Shown: positions 1-7,887 of the stretch, piece by piece
Layout of the letters: each line of letters begins with the position of its first letter
How positions within the stretch are numbered: position 1 is the stretch's first letter
From: Pseudomonadota bacterium
GTDB taxonomy: Bacteria > Pseudomonadota > Alphaproteobacteria > Acetobacterales > Acetobacteraceae
Assembly: GCA_021801255.1 (NCBI GenBank)
Contig: JAJYYH010000036.1
Coordinates: 248,001-312,000 of the forward strand
DNA: 64,000 nucleotides
Direction of reading: 5' to 3'
Position numbers and translations under genes: made by a program
The notes under the pieces: generated by a model
The model's database searches: none
Told to the model about the DNA's origin: nothing
What the model saw: only the letters and a program-made list of their open reading frames with translations

Positions 1-37
1 CCAGCTTGCGATCGAATTCCATCTCATCCATGTCCAC
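1..37 (-). CDS. Start of an unidentified gene, cut by the left edge
   Basis: Only about a dozen codons are inside the window. On the minus strand a GTG at 35-37 and in-frame ATGs at 29-31 and 20-22 follow a purine-rich GGGAGCG, and the frame stays open to base 1 with residues MDMDEMEFDRKL. The gene lies 27 bases downstream of mltG in the same direction, so it is probably co-transcribed with the fatty-acid block. The peptide is too short to assign a family. Confidence 0.4.
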   Translation of the reverse strand, partial: MDMDEMEFDRKL

Positions 38-64
38 GCTCCCTCGTATTCCGCAACCGACCCC

Positions 65-1177
65 TCAGGGCCCGTCCACCGCGCGCCAGTGTGCGACGTT
101 GTGGTTGTGCTCGTCCAGGGTGCGGGCGAAGGCGTGCCCGCCGCGGCCATCGGCGACGAAATAGAGCGCATCGCTCGGCGCCGGATGCAGCACCGCCTGA
201 AGGGCCGCAAGGCCCGGGCTGTCGATCGGCCCCGGCGGCAAGCCATTGATGCGGTAAGTGTTATAGGGATCGTCCAGGGCAAGATCAGCCTTGGAGAGCT
301 TGCGATCGAGCGCGCCGGCGCCGCCGCTCGCGGCATAGACCACGGTGGCGTCGGCCTGCAGCCGCATGCCCTGGCGCAGCCGGTTGAGGAACACCGCGGC
401 GACCAGCGGCCGCTCGGCGGGCCTGGCGGTCTCGTGCTCGACGATGCTGGCGAGGATCACCGCCTGTTCCGGGTTCGCCAATGGCAGGCCCGGCGCCCGC
501 CCCGCCCAGGCCGCCGCCAGCGCCGCACGCATCGCCGCTTGGGCACGCTGCAACAGGGCGGCGCGCGGCGTGCCCCAGGAATAGTCATAGGTCTCGGGCA
601 GGATGCTGCCCTCCGCCGGCGCCGGCGCGTCACCGGCGAGCGCCGGGGCGCGGGCGAGCAGGGCGGCGATCTCGCGGGAGGTGAGGCCCTCGGGAATGGT
701 GACGTGGTGCGCCACCGGCTTGCCATGCCGCAGCGTCTCGATCACCTGACGCAGGCTGGCATGGGCGGGAAAAGCAAATTCCCCGGCGTGCAGCCTGCCG
801 CCCCGCTCGATCAGCAAGGCGAGGCGGAAAAGGCGGGCATCGCGGACCACCCCGGCTTCGGCGAGCGCGTCCGCGAGCCCGGCATCGGCCCCGCGCGGCA
901 CCACGACAGCGCGGGATTCGGCAAGCGGTCCGGGCCAGTCGAGCAGCCGGGCGGCGAGGTTGCGGCCGCCGCCGATCACCGCGTTGACCACCACCAGCAC
1001 CCAGAACAGCCGCCCGATCCAGCGCCCGACCCGCCAGCCTCCGCTCCCCCAGCGGGAGCGCCAGGGGGAACGGTTGCCGCCTTCAGGGGGCGGCGCGGAA
1101 GACGATGCTGGCGTTGGTGCCGCCAAAGCCAAAACTGTTGGAGAGGGCGACGCGGATCGGCCGCTCCTGCGCCACAT
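65..1177 (-). CDS. mltG: Endolytic murein transglycosylase MltG (YceG-like)
   Basis: MltG is an inner-membrane lytic transglycosylase that cuts nascent peptidoglycan strands and helps set glycan length. A single membrane segment lies at about residues 53-70, followed by a LysM-like part and the YceG catalytic domain. The family signatures ILASIVEHET (catalytic Glu), VFLNRL, LQADATVVY and NTYRINGLPPGPI are all present. The only ATG that keeps the membrane anchor is at 1177, which makes the gene overlap the fabF 3' end by 95 bases. No usable GTG or TTG occurs between the fabF stop and the membrane segment, so either the overlap is real or the N-terminus is misread. The fabF-mltG order is common in proteobacteria. 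Confidence 0.9.
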   Translation of the reverse strand: MWRRSGRSASPSPTVLALAAPTPASSSAPPPEGGNRSPWRSRWGSGGWRVGRWIGRLFWVLVVVNAVIGGGRNLAARLLDWPGPLAESRAVVVPRGADAGLADALAEAGVVRDARLFRLALLIERGGRLHAGEFAFPAHASLRQVIETLRHGKPVAHHVTIPEGLTSREIAALLARAPALAGDAPAPAEGSILPETYDYSWGTPRAALLQRAQAAMRAALAAAWAGRAPGLPLANPEQAVILASIVEHETARPAERPLVAAVFLNRLRQGMRLQADATVVYAASGGAGALDRKLSKADLALDDPYNTYRINGLPPGPIDSPGLAALQAVLHPAPSDALYFVADGRGGHAFARTLDEHNHNVAHWRAVDGP

Positions 1178-2354
1178 TCGCCACCCGGTCGATCACGCTC
1201 TCACGGCTCGGATGGTCGAGATTGAGCGTCGGCGGCGCCACGCCGTCACGGATGGCAAGGATCGAGAACACCGCCTCGACCGCGCCCGCCGCGCCGAGCA
1301 GATGCCCGACCGCCGATTTGGTCGAGGACATCGCCAGCCCCTTCGCCGCGACGCCGAACAGCCGCTCGACGGCTTCAAGCTCAAGGTCATCGCCGAGCGG
1401 CGTCGAGGTACCGTGGGCGTTGACGTATTGGATATCCGCGGGATCGAGCCTGCCGTTGCGGAGCGCGCTCCGCATGGCGCGATAGGCGCCCTCATGGCCT
1501 TCCGCCGGGGCGGTGATGTGATGGGCGTCGCCGGAGAGGCCATAGCCCACCACCTCGGCATAGATTTTGGCGCCCCGCTTGCGCGCGTGCTGGTATTCCT
1601 CCAGCACCAGCACGGCCGCGCCCTCGCCCATGACGAAGCCGTCGCGGTCCTTGTCCCAGGGGCGGGAGGCACGGGTCGGGTCGTCGTTGAAGCCGGTCGA
1701 GAGGGCGCGGGCGGCACAGAACCCGGCGATGCCGAGCGGGCAGACCGCAGCCTCGGCACCGCCAGCCAGCATCACATCGGCGTCGCCCCATTGGATGAGC
1801 CGCGCCGCGTCGCCGATCGCATGCACGCCGGTGGCGCAGGCGGTGACGACGGCGTGGTTCGGCCCCTTGAGCCCGTATTTGATCGAGACATGGCCGGAGG
1901 CGAGATTGATCAGGGCCGAGGGGATGAAGAACGGCGACATCCGCCGCGCCTTGCCCTCATGCACCAGCACGGAGCCCTCATAGATGGACTGCAACCCGCC
2001 GATGCCGGAGCCGATCATCACCCCGGCGGCGCAGCGCTCCTCCTCGGTCTCGGGCAGCCAGCCGCAATCCTCCATCGCCTCGCTGGCGGCGACGATGCCG
2101 AACTGCATGAAGCGGTCGAGTTTCTTGACATCCTTGGCGGGGATCCATTCGGTGACGTCGAGCCCGCCCGTGGCGCGCCCGCCGCTCGGCACCAGGCCGG
2201 CGATCTTCGAGGTCAGCTCCGTGACATCGAAGGACTGGATCGCCGAAATGCCGGAGTGGCCGGCGATCAGCCGGCGCCAGACCGGTTCGACGCCGACCCC
2301 GAGAGGACAGGCAATGCCCATCCCCGTCACCACCACGCGGCGCTCCGGAATCAT
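1083..2354 (-). CDS. fabF: 3-oxoacyl-ACP synthase II (FabF)
   Basis: FabF condenses malonyl-ACP with acyl-ACP in the elongation cycle of type II fatty-acid synthesis in the cytoplasm. The 423-residue product has the thiolase-fold catalytic triad: Cys173 in TACATG, His314 in NAHGTSTP and His351 in VGHLLGAAG, with Lys346 nearby. Length matches the family (about 410-425). The gene lies 25 bases downstream of acpP, in the order fabD-fabG-acpP-fabF-mltG typical of a single fatty-acid operon. The C-terminal GFGGTN motif is intact. Confidence 0.98.
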   Translation of the reverse strand: MIPERRVVVTGMGIACPLGVGVEPVWRRLIAGHSGISAIQSFDVTELTSKIAGLVPSGGRATGGLDVTEWIPAKDVKKLDRFMQFGIVAASEAMEDCGWLPETEEERCAAGVMIGSGIGGLQSIYEGSVLVHEGKARRMSPFFIPSALINLASGHVSIKYGLKGPNHAVVTACATGVHAIGDAARLIQWGDADVMLAGGAEAAVCPLGIAGFCAARALSTGFNDDPTRASRPWDKDRDGFVMGEGAAVLVLEEYQHARKRGAKIYAEVVGYGLSGDAHHITAPAEGHEGAYRAMRSALRNGRLDPADIQYVNAHGTSTPLGDDLELEAVERLFGVAAKGLAMSSTKSAVGHLLGAAGAVEAVFSILAIRDGVAPPTLNLDHPSRESVIDRVANVAQERPIRVALSNSFGFGGTNASIVFRAAP

Positions 2355-2379
2355 CGTCCGCCTGTCCCGCCGCTGCCGC

Positions 2380-2619
2380 TCAAGCCGCCTTCTGCTTCTC
2401 GATATAGTCGATCGCGTCCTTGACGGTGCTGATCTTCTCGGCCGCGTCCTCGGGGATCTCGACGCTGAACGCCTCCTCGAAAGCCATCACGAGTTCGACG
2501 GTATCGAGGCTGTCGGCCCCGAGATCATCGATGAACGAGGCCTCCGGCGTCACTTTCGCCTCTTCCACGCCCAGGTGTTCGACGACAATTTTTTTCACCT
2601 TTTCGGCGATATCGCTCAT
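2380..2619 (-). CDS. acpP: Acyl carrier protein
   Basis: This is a 79-residue acidic four-helix carrier of growing acyl chains. The phosphopantetheine attachment site is Ser37 in [10 protein letters not shown]. It sits directly upstream of fabF and downstream of fabG, as in most proteobacteria. The 189-base gap to fabG is longer than other gaps in the block and a purine-rich AGGAG/AAGGA stretch precedes the ATG, so acpP may have its own promoter, as is usual for this highly expressed gene. Confidence 0.98.
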   Translation of the reverse strand: MSDIAEKVKKIVVEHLGVEEAKVTPEASFIDDLGADSLDTVELVMAFEEAFSVEIPEDAAEKISTVKDAIDYIEKQKAA

Positions 2620-2808
2620 CAGATCCTTAACTCCTGCATGCCGGTTTTCTGGATGTTATCAGGTTTGGCCTTTGGTCTCACCCGGTTTGCGCCCTGCCTG
2701 CCGGGTTCCGCAAGGGCGGAAAGCCGGCGCATCGGAAGAAATCCCCGCGCGCTTAGCATGGTTTTCCGCCATGCGCCAATCGGGGGCGAAAATTTCCCGC
2801 GTCACGGG

Positions 2809-3546
2809 CTAGAGCATCGCCATGCCGCCATTGACATGCAGGGTGGCCCCGGTGACCCAGCCCGCCTCGTCGGAGGCGAGATAGACCACGGCGGCGGCGA
2901 TATCGGCGGGCTGGCCAAGCCGGCCGAGCGGGATGCGCCCGGCGAGCGCCGCGCGCTGGCCCTCGGGCAGGGCATCCGTCATCGCGGTCTCGATGAAGCC
3001 CGGAGCCACGATATTCACCGTCACGCCGCGCCCGGCGACCTCCTGGGCCAGGGCCTTGGTCATGCCAACCAGCCCCGCCTTGGCGGCGGCGTAATTGGCT
3101 TGGCCGGGGTTGCCGGTGGCGCCGACGATGCTGGAAATCCCGATGATCCGCCCGGCGCGCCGGCGCAGCATGCCCCTGAGCGCGGCCCTTGCCAGGCGGA
3201 AGGGGGCGGTGAGATCGACCTCGATCACCGCCTGCCAATCGGCATCCTTCATGCGCAGCGCCAGGCCATCGCGGGTGAGCCCGGCGTTGTTGACCAGGAT
3301 ATCGAGCGGGCCGGATGCCGCCTCGGCCGCCGCCACCAGCGTCTCCGCCGCCTCCGGCGTCGCGAGGTCGGCGGGGCAGACCCGCGCCGCCGCGCCGATT
3401 TCACCGGCGAGCGCCTCAAGCGCCGCCACCCGCGTCCCAGAGAGCACCACCGTCGCGCCCTGAGCGGCGAGCGCGCGCGCGATCGCCGCCCCGATGCCGC
3501 CCGAGGCGCCGGTGACGAGCGCCCGCTTGCCCTCCAGCCTGAACAT
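2809..3546 (-). CDS. fabG: 3-oxoacyl-ACP reductase (FabG)
   Basis: FabG is an NADPH-dependent short-chain dehydrogenase that reduces 3-oxoacyl-ACP to 3-hydroxyacyl-ACP. The 245-residue protein has the cofactor motif TGASGGIG near residue 12, NNAG near 86 and the catalytic Ser139, Tyr152 and Lys156 (YAAAK). The ending HVNGGM is typical of FabG and separates it from general SDR enzymes. It lies between fabD and acpP. The 109-base gap before fabD holds a dispersed hairpin repeat. Confidence 0.96.
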   Translation of the reverse strand: MFRLEGKRALVTGASGGIGAAIARALAAQGATVVLSGTRVAALEALAGEIGAAARVCPADLATPEAAETLVAAAEAASGPLDILVNNAGLTRDGLALRMKDADWQAVIEVDLTAPFRLARAALRGMLRRRAGRIIGISSIVGATGNPGQANYAAAKAGLVGMTKALAQEVAGRGVTVNIVAPGFIETAMTDALPEGQRAALAGRIPLGRLGQPADIAAAVVYLASDEAGWVTGATLHVNGGMAML

Positions 3547-3558
3547 TCCGCCCCCCTT

Positions 3559-3660
3559 CAGAGCTTGAAAATCAAGCGAACTTGAAAAAGACGACCCTCT
3601 GGAAACATTGCCTTTTCAGATCGATTCCGGGGCGCGAGGGCATTCTTTGGCAAACTCAGA
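3559..3660. repeat. Dispersed hairpin repeat, copy A
   Basis: An imperfect palindrome of about 100 bases fills the fabD-fabG gap and supplies the last codons and stop of fabD. It reads CAGAGCTTGAAAATCAAGCG, then CTTGAAAAAGACGACCCTCTGG, and closes with a complementary GAGGGCATTCTTTGGCAAACTC. The same sequence in reverse orientation occurs at 57844-57946, and a half copy is at 48896-48938. It resembles a REP/MITE-like element rather than a simple terminator. Confidence 0.7.
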
Positions 3661-4612
3661 AAAGCTTGAGTAGCGCCTCGATTTCGCCCGGCGTGCCGGC
3701 GGCCGCGATCGCCGCCTCGGCCGGGGCGATCCGCCGCACCAGCCCGCTCAGCACCCGCCCGACCCCGAGTTCGATGAAACTATCGACCCCCATCGCCACC
3801 ATCGCGAGCACGCTCTCGCGCCAGCGTACCGTCCCGGTCACCTGGCGCACCAGGAGATCGCGGATTTCACTGGGATCGGTCACTTTCGTCGCCGAGACAT
3901 TGGCAATCAGCGGCACCACCGGCGGCTGGATCAGCGCATGCGCCAGCGCCTCCGCCATGGCATCGGCGGCGGGCGCCATCAGCGCGCAATGGAACGGCGC
4001 CGAAACCGGCAGCTTCATCGCCCGCTTCACGCCGCGCGCCTTGGCTACCTCGATCGCCCGCTCAACCGCTTCGCGCTGTCCCGAAATCACCACTTGGCCG
4101 CCGCCATTGTCGTTGGCCGGCTGCACCACCTCACGCCCCCGAGGCCCCTCGGCGGCGGCCTCGCAGATCGCGCTCGCTTCGGCCAGATCGATCCCGAGCA
4201 GCGCCGCCATCGCGCCTTCCCCCGCCGGCACGGCGCGTTGCATCGCCTGGCCGCGCAGCCGCAGCAGCCGCGCCGCCGCGGCGACGTCAAATGCCCCCGC
4301 CGCGGCGAGCGCGCTATATTCGCCGAGCGAATGCCCGGCCACCACCGCCACGCGATCGGCAAGCCGCAACCCGCCTTCGTGCTCGAGTACCCGCAGGACG
4401 GCCAGCGAGGCCGCCATCAGCGCCGGCTGGGCGTTTTCCGTGAGCATCAGTTCCTCGGCCGGCCCCTCGAACATCAGCCGCGACAAACGCGCGCCGAGGG
4501 CATCGTCCACTTCCTCGAAAACCGCGCGCGCCATCGGAAAGGCCGCGGCAAGCTCCCGCCCCATGCCGACCGTCTGGCTGCCCTGGCCCGGAAAAATGAA
4601 CGCGTGCACCAT
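3656..4612 (-). CDS. fabD: Malonyl-CoA:ACP transacylase (FabD)
   Basis: FabD loads malonate from malonyl-CoA onto ACP, the first committed step of chain elongation. The N-terminus carries FIFPGQGSQ, and the nucleophile elbow GHSLGEYS places the active Ser at residue 95, with the partner His in the APFHCALM segment. I chose the ATG at 4612 (318 residues), because the family starts a few residues before FIFPGQG; an in-frame GTG at 4630 would add six residues. It is the first gene of the minus-strand fatty-acid block. Confidence 0.96.
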   Translation of the reverse strand: MVHAFIFPGQGSQTVGMGRELAAAFPMARAVFEEVDDALGARLSRLMFEGPAEELMLTENAQPALMAASLAVLRVLEHEGGLRLADRVAVVAGHSLGEYSALAAAGAFDVAAAARLLRLRGQAMQRAVPAGEGAMAALLGIDLAEASAICEAAAEGPRGREVVQPANDNGGGQVVISGQREAVERAIEVAKARGVKRAMKLPVSAPFHCALMAPAADAMAEALAHALIQPPVVPLIANVSATKVTDPSEIRDLLVRQVTGTVRWRESVLAMVAMGVDSFIELGVGRVLSGLVRRIAPAEAAIAAAGTPGEIEALLKLF

Positions 4613-4946
4613 CGGACTTTTCCACCCCACCAGCCCGCCGGCCCGTAACCGCCCGCCGCGCCCCTGTCAATGCCTGGCCGGGTTGCGCGCATCGCAGCAG
4701 AGGCACAGGTCGCGGCGCGGCGCCGATACGCCTGCTCCAGGTTCGCTGCGCCGTCTACAACGGCACGCTCGGCGCCGGTTTCGGAGAGAAATTCCAACCA
4801 GCTAACGATCCTTCCCATCCCATCGCGCTGGCCGCTTGAGCCCCGATCTTGCGGCAGTCCCGTAATCTCCGGCATAGAGGGTGATCGCCGCGATAGCCCG
4901 CCGATATGTCATAATGGCGGCAGCAAGAGAACCCGAGGAGGAAGAA
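4613..4946. other. Divergent intergenic region between fabD and gcl
   Basis: These 334 bases separate the minus-strand fabD from the plus-strand gcl and must contain promoters for both. Open frames occur on both strands here but show no recognisable family and run into the neighbouring genes. I see no terminator, tRNA or clear operator. The last 12 bases hold a strong ribosome-binding site for gcl. Confidence 0.5.
4935..4946 (+). promoter_or_regulatory. Ribosome-binding site that fixes the gcl start
   Basis: GAGGAGGAAG ends three bases before the ATG at 4947. It supports the internal ATG, giving the family N-terminus [10 protein letters not shown], over the upstream in-frame ATG at 4881, which would add a 22-residue acidic extension not seen in Gcl proteins. 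Confidence 0.75.
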
Positions 4947-6776
4947 ATGGCAAAAATGCGCGCGGTCGAGGCGGCGGTGCTGGTGCTGGAGGCGGAAGGC
5001 GTGAAGGTCGCCTTCGGCGTGCCGGGAGCGGCGATCAACCCGTTCTACGCGGCGCTGCGCAAACGCGCGACGATCCGTCATATCCTCGCCCGCCATGTCG
5101 AGGGCGCCTCGCACATGGCGGATGGCTACACGCGCGCCAAGCCCGGCAATATCGGCGTCTGCATCGGCACCTCGGGGCCGGCCGGCACCGACATGATCAC
5201 CGGGCTCTACACCGCCGCCGCCGATTCGGTGCCGATCCTCTGCATCACCGGCCAGGCGCCGCGCGCCAAGCTCTATAAGGAGGATTTCCAGGCGGTCGAT
5301 ATCGAAACCATCGCCAAGCCGGTGACGAAATGGGCGGTGACGGTGCGCGAGCCGGCCCTGGTGCCCTCGGTGTTCCAGCAGGCCTTTCATCTCATGCGCT
5401 CCGGCCGGCCCGGTCCGGTGCTGATCGATCTACCGATCGATGTGCAGATGGCCGAGATCGAATTCGACGTCGAGACCTATGAGGCATTGCCGGTCTACAA
5501 GCCCGCCGCCTCGCGGCGCCAGGCGGAGCGGGCGCTGGCAATGCTGAACGAGGCCGAGCGGCCGGTGATCGTCGCCGGTGGCGGCATCATCAACGCCGAC
5601 GCCGCCGATCTGCTCGTCGAATTCGCCGAAGTCACCGGGGTGCCGGTGATCCCGACGCTGATGGGCTGGGGCACCATCCCCGATGATCACCCGCTGATGG
5701 CCGGCATGGTCGGGTTGCAGACCAGCCATCGCTACGGCAACGCCAATTTCCTGGAGTCGGATTTCGTGTTTGGCATCGGCAATCGCTGGGCCAATCGTCA
5801 TACCGGCTCGATCGAGGTCTATACCAAGGGGCGGCGCTTCATCCATGTCGATATCGAGCCGACCCAGATCGGCCGCGTCTTCGGCCCCGATCTCGGCATC
5901 GTCTCCGATGCCAGGGCCGCCCTCGCGCGCTTCGTCGAGGTGGCGCGCACCATGGCGGCTGCGGGCCAGCTCCGCGAGCGTGGCAACTGGGCCGCGAGAT
6001 GCCTGCATCGCAAACGCAACATGCTGCGCAAGAGCCATTTCGATGCGGTGCCACTGAAACCGCAGCGGGTCTATCAGGAGATGAACGAAACTTTTCCGCG
6101 CGATACCTGCTATGTCACCACCATCGGGCTTTCGCAGATCGCCGGCGCGCAGTTTCTCCACGTCTATAAGCCGCGCAACTGGATCAATTGCGGCCAGGCC
6201 GGCCCGCTCGGCTGGACGCTTCCCGCCGCCCTCGGCGTCCGCGCCGCCGATCCCGAGCGCCACATCGTGGCGCTTTCCGGCGATTACGATTTTCAGTTCC
6301 TGATCGAGGAGCTTGCCGTCGGCGCGCAGCACAAACTGCCCTATCTGCATGTCGTCGTGAACAATTCCTATCTCGGGCTGATCCGCCAGGCGCAGCGCGG
6401 CTTCGAGATGGATTTCGAGGTCAGCCTTGCTTTTGACAACATCAACGCCGCCGGCGATGGCGATGCCGTGCCGGGTTATGGCGTCGATCACGTGGCCGTC
6501 GCCGAGGGCCTTGGCTGCAAGGCGATCCGCGTGAAAAGCCCCAATGAATTCAAGGAGGCATTCGCCCGCGCCGAGGCCTTGATGCGCGAGCATCAGGTGC
6601 CGGTGGTGCTCGAATTCATCCTCGAGCGCGTCACCAACATCGCCATGGGGACGGAAGTCGATAGTGTCAATGAGTTCGAGGAGATCCTCTGCCTCGATCC
6701 CTCGCTCTCGATCCGCAAGAGCCAGGACATGAGCCCGAGCGAGGCGCCGGCAAAAGAACCGACGAGGGCACGTTAG
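4947..6776 (+). CDS. gcl: Glyoxylate carboligase (tartronate-semialdehyde synthase)
   Basis: Gcl is a ThDP- and FAD-dependent enzyme that joins two glyoxylates into tartronate semialdehyde and CO2, the entry to the glycerate pathway. The 609-residue product matches the family from [10 protein letters not shown] through [40 protein letters not shown] and the C-terminal ThDP motif GDYDFQFL. As in Gcl of E. coli, Val stands where other ThDP enzymes have the catalytic Glu (RHVEGASH). Usual partners hyi, glxR and glxK are not beside it. The C-terminal 20 residues are variable and charged. Confidence 0.97.
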   Translation: MAKMRAVEAAVLVLEAEGVKVAFGVPGAAINPFYAALRKRATIRHILARHVEGASHMADGYTRAKPGNIGVCIGTSGPAGTDMITGLYTAAADSVPILCITGQAPRAKLYKEDFQAVDIETIAKPVTKWAVTVREPALVPSVFQQAFHLMRSGRPGPVLIDLPIDVQMAEIEFDVETYEALPVYKPAASRRQAERALAMLNEAERPVIVAGGGIINADAADLLVEFAEVTGVPVIPTLMGWGTIPDDHPLMAGMVGLQTSHRYGNANFLESDFVFGIGNRWANRHTGSIEVYTKGRRFIHVDIEPTQIGRVFGPDLGIVSDARAALARFVEVARTMAAAGQLRERGNWAARCLHRKRNMLRKSHFDAVPLKPQRVYQEMNETFPRDTCYVTTIGLSQIAGAQFLHVYKPRNWINCGQAGPLGWTLPAALGVRAADPERHIVALSGDYDFQFLIEELAVGAQHKLPYLHVVVNNSYLGLIRQAQRGFEMDFEVSLAFDNINAAGDGDAVPGYGVDHVAVAEGLGCKAIRVKSPNEFKEAFARAEALMREHQVPVVLEFILERVTNIAMGTEVDSVNEFEEILCLDPSLSIRKSQDMSPSEAPAKEPTRAR

Positions 6777-6780
6777 GCTA

Positions 6781-6860
6781 AGGGCTGGTGGAGAATTTAT
6801 CGCATTGGAATAAGGCCAGGGCGCTGCCCTGGACAAGCTGGGGCCAGCTTCCCCAGACCC
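6781..6860. repeat. Intergenic palindromic repeat after gcl
   Basis: A 54-base unit at 6781-6834 matches 20841-20894 at 47 of 54 positions. It ends in the palindrome CCAGGGCGCTGCCCTGG (6816-6832), followed by a second palindrome around CTGGGGCCAGCTTCCCCAG. It lies between the convergent gcl and the PuuD-like gene, so it could also end transcription from either side. Confidence 0.65.
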
Positions 6861-6879
6861 GCATCGTGGAGACCCCGCG

Positions 6880-7608
6880 TCATGTTGACGAGAAGCTGCG
6901 GCAGGCCGCCCCAAAAGCCTCGAACAGGCGCCGGCTCGCGGGGTTTTCGCCGGCGCGCCACTCGGGATGCCACTGCACGCCGAGGGCGAAGCCGGGCGCC
7001 GCGGCGACCCGCACGCCCTCGATCGTGCCATCCGGGGCGAGCGCCTCGACGAGAAGCCCCGGCGCTGGCTGATCGATCGCCTGCTGATGCACCGAATTCA
7101 CCGCAATCTCGTCGGCGCCGATAAGTGCTGCGAGCTGGCCGCTGAGCCGCACGGAGTGGCGCGCGGCGTATTGTGCCTCGACGCTCTCCTCAAGCGCGCG
7201 ATGGTCGCGCCGGCCGGGCAAATCCTGGACTTTCTGGCTGAGCGTGCCGCCAAGCGCCACATTCAGCTCCTGAATGCCGCGACAGATGGCGAGAACCGGC
7301 AGGCCGCGCGCCAGCGCCGCCAGGATCAGCGGCAAAACCGTCGCATCGCGCGCCGGATCGTGCGCCGCGGGCGTCAGATCCTCGGCCACGCCATAGCGCC
7401 AGGGCGCGATGTTGCTCGGGCTGCCATCGAGCAGCAGCCCGTCGAGCCGATCGAGCAACGCCAGCGCCGCCGCGCCGATCGGCGGAATGAGCACCGGCAC
7501 GCAGCCCGCCACGTCAAGCAGCGCCGCGCCATAGCGCGCCGGCGTGGTGTGCTGGATCTGGCCCTTGATGGCGCGGGCGCAGGCGGGAATGCCGACAATG
7601 GCGGTCAT
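6880..7608 (-). CDS. Class I glutamine-amidotransferase hydrolase (PuuD-like, peptidase C26)
   Basis: The 242-residue protein is a stand-alone class I glutamine-amidotransferase-type hydrolase related to gamma-glutamyl-GABA hydrolase PuuD. The triad is visible as Cys109 in ICRGIQELNV, and His214 and Glu216 in VQWHPEW; the typical PSNIAPWRYG substrate loop is near residue 64. In putrescine degradation PuuD releases GABA from gamma-glutamyl-GABA, but no other puu gene lies nearby, so the substrate is inferred only from family. It converges on gcl and is divergent from the Hint-domain gene. Confidence 0.88.
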   Translation of the reverse strand: MTAIVGIPACARAIKGQIQHTTPARYGAALLDVAGCVPVLIPPIGAAALALLDRLDGLLLDGSPSNIAPWRYGVAEDLTPAAHDPARDATVLPLILAALARGLPVLAICRGIQELNVALGGTLSQKVQDLPGRRDHRALEESVEAQYAARHSVRLSGQLAALIGADEIAVNSVHQQAIDQPAPGLLVEALAPDGTIEGVRVAAAPGFALGVQWHPEWRAGENPASRRLFEAFGAACRSFSST

Positions 7609-7803
7609 GACAGGAAAAAAACCTTTCGCGGTCTCGCTGCGGGACGATTATCCACCGATCATCGATTTCTGGCTATTCCCCGGGGGCCTCAAGGATAGCG
7701 CGTTTCAATTATCGTCAGCATTCTTAGATTTGATTTTTCCGAGCGCGCGGCACACCACGCCGGCGCGACTTTCGCCCAGGGCGCGCAGATTTTCTTTGCT
7801 CAC

Positions 7804-7822
7804 ATACCGCGATGTGCGGTAT
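7804..7822. promoter_or_regulatory. Small inverted repeat upstream of the Hint-domain gene
   Basis: ATACCGC and GCGGTAT form 7-base perfect arms separated by five bases, about 66 bases before the ATG at 7888. Spacing and symmetry resemble a dimeric regulator operator. The regulator is unknown, and the 279-base region also serves the divergent PuuD-like gene. Confidence 0.35.
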
Positions 7823-7887
7823 TTTCTTCCCTGTTCAACCCTGGATATCACCCGGCCAGGCACGACACCGATTGGAATTTTGCCCCC

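Noticed and set aside
960-2423. Long plus-strand open frame opposite fabF (487 codons)
   Set aside because: It is antisense to the fully conserved fabF, is rich in Arg, Gly, Ala and His and shows no domain; such frames are expected at this GC content.
4613-4946. Small coding gene between fabD and gcl
   Set aside because: Frames on both strands are without recognisable motif and run into flanking genes; the region is better explained as a divergent promoter spacer.
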